NCBI GenBank assembly: GCA_006176705.1
Contig: QRFJ01000487.1
Span: 920,076 to 984,075 of the forward strand
DNA from: Cocos nucifera
Taxonomy: Eukaryota; Streptophyta; Magnoliopsida; Arecales; Arecaceae
Direction: 5' to 3'
DNA length: 64,000 nucleotides
Both the position numbers and the translations under genes were made by a program. Of this stretch, positions 12,180 to 23,773 are shown one piece after another. A model generated the notes under the pieces. That model saw nothing but the letters and a program-made list of their open reading frames with translations, did not search any database and had not been told where the DNA came from. Within the stretch, counting starts at the first letter, position 1. Every line of letters begins with the position of its first letter.

Positions 12180-13140
12180 CACCATCCGGATAGATACTAT
12201 GGATTCTTGATCCAAGATGGTGATCCCATTGAACTCGATAAGAACGATGAGGACCCGATCACTTATATGGATGCGATGCAGAGATCCAACTCTGAGAAAT
12301 GGCTAGAAGCCATGAGATCCAAAATGGATTCCATGAAGGTCAATGATGTATGGACATTAGTTAACCCACCTGAAGGGGTTAAACCCATTGGATATAAATG
12401 AGTCTTCAAAAGAAAGAGGGGCATAGACGAAAAGATGAAGACCTATAAAGCTCGTTTGGTTGCTAAGGGGTATCATCAATATTATGGTATTGACTATGAT
12501 GAGACGTTCTCTCCTGTGGCAATGCTCAAGTCCATTTGGATCATGCTTGCCATTGTTGCCCATCTAGACTATGCGATCTGGTAGATGGATGTGAAGATAG
12601 CTTTCCTAAATAGATAGCTGACCGAAGAGGTGTATATGATACAACCTGAAGGGTTCACATCTATAGATAAGTTCAAGGTGTGCAAGCTTCAAAGATCCAT
12701 TTATGGATTGAAACAGGTATCTCGAAGTTGGAACATGCATTTTGATAAAGTGATCAAAACGTATGGCTTCGTTAAGAATGGAGAAAAATTCTGCATTTAT
12801 AAATGGGCAAATGGTCCAGCAGTGGTATTCCTTATTTTATATGAGGATGATATTCTCTTAATCAGGAATGACATCCCGCACTATAAGAAATAAATGTCTG
12901 GTTATCATCATAGTTCTCCATGAAGGACTTGGGTGAAGCATCCTACATCCTAGGGATGAAGATCTATAGGGATAGATCTAAAAGGATGCTTGGTATATCT
13001 TAGTCTACGTACATAGAAACTATGCTAAAGAGGTTCAGCATGGAGAATTCCAAAAAGGGCTATCTTTCGATAGGCCAAAAAATTTTTCTCTCTAAGAAGG
13101 ATTGTTTGATAACTCTTGGAGAGAGACTGTATGAGTAAAA
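12180..13140 (+). pseudogene. Copia-A reverse transcriptase remnant
   Basis: The RT domain is clear from 12207: WLEAMRSKMDSMKVNDVW, YKARLVAKGYHQ (about 12450), DETFSPVAMLKSI (about 12500) and stop-MDVKIAFLN, where the first catalytic Asp survives (about 12585). SIYGLKQVSRSWN follows (about 12700). The catalytic box YVDD reads YEDD (about 12840). Stops at 12399 and 12583 (TGG and CAG positions) and a frame break after 12893 make it inactive. Confidence 0.9.
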
Positions 13141-13199
13141 TTCCATATGCTTCGATAGTGGAATTTATTATGTATGTAATGACATGTACGAAATCAGAC

Positions 13200-13836
13200 G
13201 TGGCATACTCACTAGGAGTAGTGAGTAGATACCAGTCTGACCCTGGAGAAAATCATTGAAAGGTGGTTAAAACCATCCTTAAGTATTTGAGAAATACTAA
13301 GGACCAATGGTTGGTTTATGGTGAGTCAGATCTGAAGCTTGTGTGGTTTACAAACTCTAGCTTTCAATCTGATCATAATGATAGTAAAAGTGCATCGGGA
13401 TATACCTTTACTCTAAATAATGGAGCCATCTGCTGAAAAAATTTCAAGCAGCATATAGTGGCTGACTCTGTTTGCGAAGCAGAGTACATGGCAGCATCAG
13501 ATGCAGCAAAGAAAGCTGTATGGCTGAGAAAGTTCATCACCGAGCTCGAAGTAGCACCCTCTATTGATGATCCAGTCCTGGTCTACTATGACAGCACTGG
13601 CGCCATAGCTCAAACAAAGAAATCGAAGGCACACCAGTGGACAAAGCATATTCTGTGCCACTTCCATTTGGTTCGTAAGATCGTGGATCGTAGTGACGTC
13701 GATCTTCAAAAGATTGACGAAAAAGAGAACCTAGCCGACCCCTTCACTAAAGCCCTGGCAATCAAGGAGTTCGACAACCATAAGTCGAAGATGGGTATTA
13801 GATACCGTACCAAGTGGCTTCAGGATAAATGAAAGC
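13200..13836 (+). pseudogene. Copia-A RNase H and carboxy end of pol
   Basis: The frame from 13458 reads VCEAEYMAASDAAKKAVWLR, the central RNase H motif of copia pol, then YYDSTGAIAQTK, HILCHFHLVR and ENLADPFTKAL near 13735, and closes at 13833 just before the 3' LTR. The upstream part (13200-13450) is recognisable only in pieces. RNase H removes the RNA template during cDNA synthesis. Confidence 0.9.
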
Positions 13837-16320
13837 TATTGGAAATTATGTCCTAAAGCCAATCATCAGCCTATTGATGGTTGAGATATTATAATTGATT
13901 TATTATTAATAAAAATATTTTGGCATCTTTTTCATCATAAGTTTACATCTTCTAATGAACTCCATTGTTGTGATGAAGTCCTTAGGATTATTTAATTTCG
14001 ATAAAGAGAGGATTTATCGATTAGTCCTTAACTTTATTCACGACCAAATGATAGGCTGTTAATTAGGATAATAGTGTCTATCGAGCATAGGTCGCTACAT
14101 GCCATATAGGTTGGTTGTCTTCTTAATCAATGAGTGTGGAGACGCTGGTATGGCATACAGGTGAGATGTATGAGTACATCATCATTGAATGTGACCAACT
14201 TCAGAGCATTCTACTATCGAGAATATCTCTGATGGGATGTAGGTATAAGTATCCCTTAGATCTGAGATCATCTCAGTGACTTACGAGCAACTCATTGTGC
14301 TTTGGTACCAGACTGACTAAATTTTTAATTCAGTAATAAAAGGCTTTTGGGCATAGTCAAGTACTTGCAAAGTTGGAGTGTGATCAAAATAGAATTGACC
14401 ACTCCAAGAGTTGGAGAATAATGTATCATTATATTTCAATATAGCAAAATCTTGGCCAGGATAATCCATCAGATGGATTTAGTATTTTGAAATACAATGT
14501 GGACAACTCGATCAGAGTTGACAGTTGAACTCTGAGATGTCCTACGAGCATTATGGTCAAGAGGATGAATTATATAAAAACTATATCCGCATGGATTCTA
14601 AGGATGGTGTTCTACACCTTCGACCTATCCGACCATCGAATATCATTGTTAGATGGTCACTTTGATTAGTACAAAAATTTATTCTTATGCTACCGACTTA
14701 GGTTTGGACCTATGAGGTCACACACATTATAGCTTACGATCTGAACAGATGGTTGATCAATGATTAAGAATCATTCTAGGGTTAAACAATCAATACAATT
14801 GATGTTTAACCTAGTGCAAGTGTTGTAGGAGGATTGATTAGCAATTGGATTGCTAATTGACTTAATTTGATTAAGTCAATAGGCTAAGATTAATTCTAAT
14901 TAAATATAATTTAATTAGATTTAGTTTGGGCTTGATTGGATCAAGTTCGATTGGTTTATTGGATAAGCCAAGTGCAAAGAAGAACTAGTCCTAGTCTAAC
15001 TAGGACTCGAATTAATATAATTTTTTAATTTGATTAAAAAATAAATTAGAATTAAATCTAATTTAATATGATTTAATTAAGTCCTTAAATAGGTTAGGAT
15101 CTTATTTAATTGGATTGATTTAATCTTTATTTTATTTAGTTAAAAGATCTTGTTTGACCAAGTCAAAATAGGAGTCCTAGTGTGACTAGGACTCCCTATC
15201 TCCTTGCGCTACCTTGGTCCCAATGCCCCCCATATCTATTTTTTAGGTATTTTTCATGAAAAATTCCTTTCTTTCTGATTTCCATGCTCCCTTTTTCCCT
15301 CCAAGTCATATATGGAAGTTAGGTGGAAGACCAAGTCAAAGGAGGAATTGGTTTTGCTTAGGATTCTATGAGATAGAATCCTTATTGACCAAAATATCTT
15401 ACCTTGAGTGCCGCCCTCTCTTTTAATTAATTCTTCTCTTATTCTATAAAAATAATCTCCTTTTTTAAGTGCCCTCCTTTGCTGGTCCATGCCAAAAATT
15501 ATGGAGGCATCCAAGAGTTGGCACCCCAACAACTTCCCATGTTTAGATATTCCTAGTCTAGGAATTTGACCTAATTTGAACTCTTCTTTTTCTCTATTTA
15601 TTGGATGAATTTTGTTCTAATTTTTTTATAAAATATAGATATTTGGAAGAGGTTTGGGGTGTGAAAAAATTAGAGGAAGAGGGTCCTTGGGCATGGGGGT
15701 TCTATAGGCACCAATCTAGGTATCTAGGTAAGAGAAAAGAGAAGAAGAAGAAGGTCTTCTTCTAGGACTGTTTTACTTTCAATCTCTCCTCCTTTGTTTT
15801 TGAGTTTTTTTGAGAGAGTCTCAGATCAACAAACTCTAATCTTTCTTCTCATATTTTGGAGAGTCTAAATTTTGAAGAAAGGAGCATCGGATCGACCGTC
15901 AAAGAAGGATTAGCATAATACTAGCATGCTGTGCTGATTTCCTGCATCGAACTTCAGATCAAAGATCGTAGGCTCGTGTAGATGACTCCTAGAGGTCAGA
16001 TACGTGTGTGGCTCATGATTTTATTCTCAAGTCTGGATCAGCAAGTTAGAACATCTAAACTTGCTCAGATAATAGATCTGATCTATAAACTTCATACCTA
16101 CATTTGATGTAGTGTAGATCTAGATTGATTTGATCAACTTTTTCTTTCTTATTTGATTTTAATTTTTGATTTAATATCATAACTTAATCATGTAATAGAT
16201 CTAAAATCTAGGTATTTACATAGTTATTTGAATAAATTTTAGATTTATTTAAGTCTTTCACTATAAGATTTTGAAAAAGTTTCAAGATCTACCTGTGAAA
16301 CCCTAGATCTGGTTCTTTCA
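13837..16320 (+). repeat. Copia-A 3' LTR (about 2.48 kb)
   Basis: Starts TATTGGAAATT, with the expected TG mutated to TA, and ends CTTTCA before attag. It aligns with 5652-8137 over its full length. The segment 15254-15532 on the minus strand holds an open frame whose middle matches 7085-7288; I read this as chance openness of the LTR. Confidence 0.93.
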
Positions 16321-19300
16321 ATTAGAATTTGGCTATATTCCTATACATGCTTGCAAAAATGATTGTATATTATTTTACAAGGAGAATGAACAAGCAAGTA
16401 AATATCTATAATGTGGTGAGCCTAGGTACAAAATTGATAATAGGAAAGGAAAGAAGATACCTCATAATGTTTTAAGGTATTTTTCATTGATTCCAAGACT
16501 TCAAAGGTTGTATATGTCCACAAAGATAGCTGAAGAAATGAGATAGCATCGTGAATAGCAAGTTTTGGAGGAAAATATACTTAGCCATTCGACTGACTCT
16601 GTAGTATAGAAAGACTTCGATGCAAAGCATCCACTATTTGCGAGTGACCCATGCAATATTCGGCTTGGTCTAGCGATAGATGAATTTAATCCTTTTGGTA
16701 ATTTGAGCACTTCCTACAACATGTGGATTATGATGCTAGTTGTATATAATGTGTCATCTTAGAAATGCATGAAAGAGCCATTTATTTTTATGTCACTACT
16801 GATTCTGGGTCTAAAAGCATTTGGTAATAAAATTGATGTATATCTATGATCCTTAATCGATAATTTGAAGGAGCTATGAAAAAATGGAGTATAGACATAC
16901 GATTTTGTTAGCCGAAAAAATTTTAAGTTGCATGCATCAATTTTATGGACCATAAATGATTTTCCTACATATGAAAACTTATCTGGGTGGAATACCAAGG
17001 GATATCTGGCATGTTCAATATGCAACAAGGATACGTCATCCTTACATTTAAAGTATGAAAGAAAAATCTGCTTCATGGGTCATCGATAGTTTCTACATGC
17101 TAATCACTCTTGGAGGACTAATTATAACCAATATTTTGATGATAAGTCTAACCGACGTCCGCCACCTATGGAGTTTAATGGAGTGAAAATTTTAGAACAA
17201 CTTGAAGCTATTGAAAATATAAAATTTAGAAAAATATATGGTACTCACAGGCAGAAGCGTACTAAAGCTGAGCTGAATTGGACAAAGCGAAGCCTATTTT
17301 TTGAACTACCATACAGGAAGTAGCTGCTACATCATAACCTGGATGTAATGCACATTGAGAAGAATATTTATGATAATGTCATTGGTACAGTGTTGAACAT
17401 CCCAAAAAAAATAAAAGATAATTCAAAAGCTCGCCTCGATTTGTAGGAAATAGGAATCCAACCTGAGCTGCATTTAGTTCATCATGGTGATAAATTTTTT
17501 ATACCACTTGTATGTTATTTACTTTTTGGTGAGGAGAAGAATAGTTTTTATGGATGGTTCAAAACTATAAAGTTTTTTGATGCTTACACTTCAAATGTAT
17601 CACGATGTGTTGGCAACAATAACGGTAATATCTCTGGCATGAAAAGTCATAACTTCTATGTGATGATGTAGCGCTTGCTTCCTATAGTAATGTGTGGCTA
17701 TCTGAGTACTGATGTTCAAACTGTATTGATTAAGTTAGAAGTATTTTTTGAGACTTGCGTTGTTGAAAGTTGAAGATTAACTTAATTGAGAAGTTTGAGA
17801 AGAATATTATGCTCATTATTTATAAGTTAGAAAAAATCTTTTCACCATCATTTTTTGATATTATGGTGCACCTAGCTGTTCATCTTCCAAAGAAAGTTCT
17901 TCTGGCTGGCCCGGTATATTATCGATGGATATATCCTATTGAAAGATAATTTTATATAAAGCTCGAGATGTAAAGATGGATCTAAAATAGTGGGATTGCT
18001 ATGATAGAATATGAAGGATAAGAGCAGATTGAATATCTTGGTGTATTAATAGATAATATAGAATTAAAGCATATATGGATCCAAAAATTTGGTATTCCTA
18101 TTTCAGTGTGAATGGTGGGATATTAGCAATAAGAAGATCATTATTCATATTGATCCATACTTTATTAGTATAAATTTTGCATGAACATGATACCAGAATG
18201 AGCCATATATATTAGCAACTTAGGCGAAACAAGTAATATATTTAAAGGATCTAAAATATCAAGGTGATTAGTATGTCATATAAAGAATAATACCTAGAAA
18301 CGTATATGACATACCAAACCAACTAAAAATTGACAATAATTTAGATCTACATGAAGAGGAAGCTTTTTAAGAAGAAGAACAAACATTGACCGAGCATCTT
18401 GTTAACGAAAAACTTATGACAGCTCCTTTGAATAGGGCTGATCTGCCATCCAATGAAGTTGAAACTAATTTTGTATTTAATCTTGATGATTCGAAGGGTG
18501 ATGATCAATTCATAAATGACGATGAGATAGAAGATGATATATTAATTGATTATTGTGATTTGGAAGAGGATCTACAAATTGAGGAGGATATAGATATTGA
18601 TAAGTAGATTTATATTCTTTGTTGAATCTTCTCTTGCAATAATGGTATGCCATACAAATCTATTCATTAGCATTTATGTGTTTTCACTATTATTGTTCAT
18701 TATTATATTCATTTATATATCAAGTTCATTATATGCATAGTTTAAGCATTGTAGGTATGGCGCCAGGAGGGATACGATGATGTTCGACTTCCCAACCTAT
18801 CTTTGAGCCTTCCTCCATTTCCACTACTGCACCATTGGAGTCGCCGGAGGATCCTGTAGAGGCGGGTCCAACTGAGGCGGGTTCAAGTGAGATGGGCTCA
18901 AGTGGTATTTTAATATTTTTTATATAATAAAATTTGATTTTAATTCACCAATTAGATTTATAGATGGCTATTATACTAATAATTTATTCATTATTTTTAG
19001 GCCATTCTCTTTCGGTGGTGAGGCAAGGGTCGACGAACCTCACCCTAGAGCATTGGAGATGCGAGCATGAGGGACAGCATCTCCACATCGAGATTATGCC
19101 AGGCTATACCTGGCCTATTAGGGGATGGTGCGAGCCATGATAGACTGAGCTGGGCATCATTCGCCATAGCTATGCCCTGACGATGTTATTCGATTAGCGT
19201 CAGGTTACAGGACCTCAGAGAAAGATCTTCTATAGCCACTTACAAATATAATAATATTTATTTAAATATTTAATTAGCACTGTATTCTTATAATATTTGT

Positions 19301-19447
19301 TATTCGTAAGTTATTTTTGATATTTTTGATTTTGAGCATGATCATGTGCGACAAGTTGTAGATGATCACTTATGCTTGCATTTCAAGAAGTACCTGCATC
19401 ACATTTATTGCCAGTAGTATACTATAGTGCACGATCAGGGGGTGGAG

Positions 19448-20301
19448 TGTTATTCCTACGGCTGCTCGGAGCCACAGTCGTAGATCCAATCTCTTGCGTG
19501 AACCTGGGTGTTAATCTAGCGAACTGAACAAGATCTAAGAAAGATAAGAGAAGCTAGAGTTTTGGTGTTGGAACCAGAGAGAAGAGAGTTAGGGAGAAAA
19601 GCTCAATTGTATTCTCTTCTATTGTAAAAGTTATAATATCCTAGTTTATATACCCTAGAGTTCCCACATGAACCCTAATAAATCCTAGCTCAAAAACTTT
19701 CTTAGGCTAATCCAATACATGAAAGCACTCACTAAGCCCAAGGCTGGATGTAATCCCAACCCATACATGAATCAGCCCCCTTAAGATCTCTTAAACCAGG
19801 CCTTAAGACCCCTAGGATCAATCCAGACCCTAGCCCAAAATAGACCCTTGCGTAACTCTGCCAGCGCATGGAGCCGACTCAGTCTCAGCACTAAGCCGGT
19901 TAAGTTCCACTGGGTTGGCTCAGTCTGAAACTGAGCCGGCCAGTTCTGTGCCATGCCTGCAGTCCCAAAACTCGATCTTTCTATTTTGCCTATGCTCTGA
20001 GACTTAGCCGACCTAGTTTTAGACTGAGCCGGCTAACCTATAGAAAATCTTCTTTCTATAGTTTTAATTTTTCATCTTTGGTTTCTTGCTCCACCTTAAA
20101 TCTCAGATCTTCGAAGCACCAACCAAGCCCCTTGAGGCCCTCAATACCCGAACCTCAAACCCGTGGAAAGTTATATATCGCCTCCATCCTAGGATAACTC
20201 CTATCCTAGCCCTAGGACCACACATATCCTAGTCTCCTTAGAGCCCTCATCCTGGCTCCGCCCGTGGCCTCCCAAGGTGTAGGAGCACCACACCACCTGC
20301 A
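19448..20301 (-). repeat. TRGAG-1 LTR, left copy (3' LTR of the minus-strand element)
   Basis: 854 bp. The first bases TGTTATTCCTACGGCTGC correspond to TGTTGCTGCTACGACTGC at 21960. On the minus strand the LTR begins TGCAGGTGGTGTGGTGC, preceded by the purine-rich ACCAAGGTGGAGAT. Confidence 0.85.
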
Positions 20302-21054
20302 ATCTCCACCTTGGTGCACCCAAGCCTTGGCACATCTGGCAACATCCTCCTGCACGATCTTGTTATCCCTACATGTTCTGATAGCCCCTCATGCTCACCT
20401 TGCCACTATCATTCTTCTTCAACTGCTGAGCTCCCTTTGAGGCCTTCAGGATGACCGCCTCCACCATTGAAGTTCTTGTCTTGTTTCTCTGCACCACCTT
20501 TGGAGTTATAGATATCAATATGCATGGCAACTGCATCACTTATCCTGAACTTTCCTAGAGATCATGCAATATTTTTTTACCGACACTCGTCGCATATCCT
20601 GATGCTCCACCTGACACTGTCCCCTTAGAGCCATGCCTATCTTCCTGCACAATCCTCTCTACCTGGATCCGTATAGCCCTAGCATTGGTGCTGGGATATA
20701 GGTCCTCCCTCTGCACCTCCTGCTCTGAACCCATGTCACAGCTTCCTCCACCCATGAAGCCACCTCTACTCGGTACACCACCTAGAACTGAATTCCTTTT
20801 GATTCCACAGAAGCCGACTCTATCTCCGAGTCCCCCAAGGCCAACCATCCAACACTGCACTGCTGAGCCTACCGCTATACCTCGAACACCATCGCTGACC
20901 CTTCAGACCCTCTGCACTCCACAGACCTGTCCGAAACCATCTTAGATACATCGCACCCTATGGACTCCTTCGAGATCATCAAGAGCTCATCCGAATCTTC
21001 ACTTTCAATGACTATACTGATGGAATCCGAGCTTTCTCCTCCCTTGCACTTCTT

Positions 21055-21708
21055 TCAAAGCGGACACTTCCGCTTAAAGTGCTCTGCTTCTCTGCACTTG
21101 AAGCATTTCTTGGACCCCTTGCTGCCCCTCTGTTTGTCCTTCTTCTTTCCTTTCCTGTGCTTCTCTAAAACCATAAGACTCTCCTAAAAGACCTCCCTCT
21201 TCATCATCCATTTCTGCTGCTCGTTGGATTTGGGCACTGATACGATCTCCTTATACACCAGTGTCTCCTTACCATACAGTAAAGTTGTCACCAATAGATT
21301 GAAGCTCCTGGGTAGCGAACACAGCAACAATAAACTCTTATCCTTCTCTTCTAAATCCACCCCTATATTGAGCAAGTTCATGCTCATCCGATCGAACCGC
21401 TGAATATGCCTCGCAACATCCTCGCCCTCCTGCATCCGAAGGCTATATAGTTGTTTCTTCAACATCCACTTGTTGCATATGTTCTTCCCCATGTATAACT
21501 GCTGCAACCTCGAACATAATCCCTTGGATGTTCTCTCTTCCAACACACCATACAAAACCTCATCCACCAAACAAGCCCTAATTATGGCACATGCCCTTTT
21601 CTCCAAGGATACCCACTCCTTGTCTGTGATCTCCTCCGGCCTATCTTCCAAGACCGAATCCAATCTCATCTGAACCAGCAGATCCTCCACCCTTACCATC
21701 CACATCAT
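21055..21708 (-). pseudogene. TRGAG-1 gag (copia UBN2 type) with CCHC zinc knuckle
   Basis: The minus-strand frame from 21708 reads MMWMVRVEDLLVQMRLDSVL, then LYMGKNICNKWMLKKQLYSL and LLLCSLPRSFNLLVTTLL, a clear copia gag core of about 174 residues. A TAG at 21184-21186 closes it, but the same frame continues and, around 21105-21064, encodes KCFKCREAEHFKRKC, a perfect C-x2-C-x4-H-x4-C zinc knuckle, before a second stop. One substitution thus separates two well-kept halves. No pol follows. Gag would package RNA in trans or with a partner element; this is inferred. Confidence 0.85.
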
Positions 21709-21945
21709 AAAACTTTTTTTTCCATCAAACTTCTTTAATCCTACTTCAACCCACTATTTTTCATGATCAATCCAAATCAAATAATAATAAATAGATAGAT
21801 CTAAGAAATACCTTGACTAGGGATGGTGGATAGCAGCCCTGTGATCTCTTCCTTCCTTACGAAGCTTGGAGAAAATCTTTAGATCTGAATCTCACTGTTG
21901 ATCTCTGCTGAAAACTGATCTTCTTCCTTCTTCGTGCTTAATCTA

Positions 21946-21959
21946 ACTCTAATACCAAT
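21946..21959 (-). other. TRGAG-1 primer-binding site
   Basis: The minus strand reads TTGGTATTAGAGTT directly inside the right LTR. It is one mismatch from the initiator tRNA-Met core TGGTATCAGAG. Confidence 0.75.
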
Positions 21960-22838
21960 TGTTGCTGCTACGACTGCTCGAAGCCACAGCTGTAGATCCG
22001 ATCTCTTGCATGAACTTGGGTGTTAATCCAGCAAATTGAAGAAGATCTAAGAAAGATGACAGAAGCTAGGGTTTTGATGTTGGAATCAGAGTGAAGTAAG
22101 AAGAGAGTTAGGAAGAAAAGCTCAATTGTATTTCCTTCTATTGTAAAAGTTACAATGTCCTAATTTATATATCCTAGAGTTTCCACATGAATCCTAATAA
22201 ACTTCAGCTCAAAAACTTTCTTAGGCTAACCCAATATATGAAAGCACTCACCGAGCCTAAGTCTCACATGCTCTCATCCCCTGGATCTAATCCCAATCTA
22301 TACATGAATTAGCCCCCTTAAGACCTCTCAAATCAGGCCTTAAGACCTCTAGGATCAACCCAGACCCTAGCCCAAAATAGATCCTCACGTAACTCTGCCC
22401 GTGCACTAAGCCGACTCAGTCTCAGCACTGAGTTAGCTAAGTTTCACTAGGTCGGCTCAGTTTGAAACTGAGCCAACCTAGTTCTGTGCCATGCCCGTAG
22501 TCCCAAACTCGATCTTTCTGCTTTGCCTGTGCTCTGAGACTTAGCCGACCTAGTTTTGGACTGAGCTGACTAACTTGCAAAAAATCTTCTTTTTGTAGTC
22601 TTGATTCTCCAGCTTTGATTTCTTGCTCCACCTTGAATCCTAAGTCTCCGAAGCACCAACCAAGCTCCATGAGGCCCTCAATACCCGAACCTCAAGCCCA
22701 TGGAGAGTTACATGCCGCTTCCATTCTAGGATAATTTCTATCCTAGCCCTAGCACCACACCTATCCTAGCCTCTCCGGAGCCCTCACCCTAGCTCCACCC
22801 GTGGCCTTCTAAGACTTGAGAGCACCACACCACCTACA
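21960..22838 (-). repeat. TRGAG-1 LTR, right copy (5' LTR of the minus-strand element)
   Basis: 879 bp, aligned with 19448-20301 throughout. Both contain repeated gccgact / gtcggct words in the 22400-22570 and 19870-20040 segments. Confidence 0.85.
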
Positions 22839-23773
22839 AAGAGGTAGTGCAATAGCGGCCATATGACAGCATCACTATGGAGGTCTGGGCTATCATATGG
22901 CACACATACGAGGATCTGGCATATCAGGTACCTTTTTTTATTTAGAATTTAATAATTAAATATTATTTATTTTTAAATTTAGTTACTTACTAACTAATTT
23001 GAATGTTAACTATGCAAGATTGATGTGCCAGAAATATCATGAATTGGGCGAGACAGACAGTCTCGCATTATGGAGCTTCGAGGCCATTCATTCTTCATAT
23101 GAAGTATATGGTAAGTAATTTCTATTTATCATATTTTAACTCTTTAATTATTTAAATTTTTTTGTTAATTATTTTTAAATTATAGAGAGATGTAGAGAGT
23201 GACGAGCTTCCTGGTAGGATTGAGATCTACCAGCGATCACATCAACAACAGTCAGGGGGTTGGATGGACGGAAGCCAGGAGCATTATGTAAGTTTTTCCA
23301 ACTATTTTTCGTTGATATTTTAATTTTTAGTATAAACTTAGAATAGCTATAAATTTAATTTTCAAGATCATATGATAGACGTTAGATCCTAGCCTATCCT
23401 AGAGGGCTCGACCACACCCATAGATGATGAGATCTATGATTGGATGCTTGGTACAAGATCTTAATGTGTTAGAAAGCTAGGGCATGGGATCAGAGCTTCT
23501 ACATCTTCACATCCATCTAAGACTGATATTCATGCTGTCTGTGATATCCAACTGGTGGAGATACAGAGATAGGCTGCTAAGGATCGATAGTGGACTGCTG
23601 AGTTGACTGCACGCATTGATGAGTACCAGCTATTCCAGATGTAGATAATGGAATGAATGGCATAGATGGAGCAGATGATGCAAATGATGAGGCAGTAGTA
23701 TGCCGGTCTGAGCTTCTCTAAGCACTCTCCTCCTTCGGCCCATTCTCCTTCTTCAGATACTATCGATGCTTGA

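Larger units (their letters stand above)
5652..16320 (+). mobile_element. Copia-A: Ty1/copia LTR retrotransposon inserted in the CACTA-1 transposase gene
   Basis: The two LTRs, 5652-8137 and 13837-16320, are flanked by the 5-bp duplication attag (5647-5651 and 16321-16325). A primer-binding site follows the left LTR, and gag, protease, integrase, RT and RNase H lie in copia order on the plus strand. The insertion cuts the tnp2 frame in the ELG(Y/L) region, which resumes directly after the right attag. All domains carry stops. The two LTRs differ at about nine of the first ninety positions aligned by eye, so this is not a recent insertion. Confidence 0.95.
4991..18607 (+). pseudogene. CACTA-1 tnp2-family transposase (TNPD-like), split by copia-A
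   Basis: This is the catalytic CACTA transposase. The amino-terminal part (4991-5290) has a SWMN motif, GDFIEFAW and a Cys-x3-Cys pair (CPYKRC) typical of the transposase-associated domain. Then comes LVRDAREPLYPNC (about 5450), and copia-A interrupts at 5652. After 16326 the gene resumes with ASDPCNIRLGLAIDEFNPF (about 16640), WTINDFPTYENLSGW (about 16940) and VMHIEKNIYDN (about 17345), which should hold the catalytic D, D and E. DUF4218-like VHLAVHLPKK (about 17866), DUF4216-like IPRNVYDIP (about 18290) and an acidic tail (18386-18607) follow. Many in-frame stops include TGA 5045, TAG 16760 and TGA 16847. It is a pseudogene; the family assignment is firm. Confidence 0.9.
19448..22838 (-). 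mobile_element. TRGAG-1: short LTR element carrying only gag
   Basis: Two direct repeats, 19448-20301 and 21960-22838, start TGTT(A/G) and end CACCT(G/A)CA. Just inside the right repeat the minus strand reads TTGGTATTAGAGTT, the tRNA-Met primer site, so the element runs on the minus strand. Its 1.66-kb interior has a gag but no protease, integrase or RT, as described for TR-GAG elements (terminal repeats plus gag). It lies in the second gene of CACTA-1. The flanking 5-mers (tggag and aagag) agree at only three positions, so the duplication has decayed or the edge is a base or two off. TRGAG-2 at 45154 is a relative. Confidence 0.83.
18757..23773 (+). pseudogene. CACTA-1 second gene: Ptta/En/Spm-type protein (PF03004-like), split by TRGAG-1
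   Basis: The start ATG at 18757 (MAPGGIR, then a TGA in the CGA context) lies 150 bp after the tnp2 stop. Exon 1 runs to about 18905. Later exons are near 19003-19245, 19340-19447 (interrupted by TRGAG-1, resuming at 22839-22926), 23015-23110, 23186-23288 and 23370-23773, with intron-like GT...AG AT-rich spacers. Family marks are NWARQTVSHYGASRPF (about 23038) and ELPGRIEIYQRSHQQQ (about 23205). A Gln/Met-rich, coiled-coil-like tail ends at TGA 23771. In En/Spm this second product binds the subterminal repeats; that function is inferred. Several stops are present. Confidence 0.75.

Noticed and set aside
15254..15532. A 92-codon minus-strand frame partly matched at 7085-7288
   Set aside because: Both lie in the copia-A LTRs, so the match is explained by LTR duplication; no known domain.
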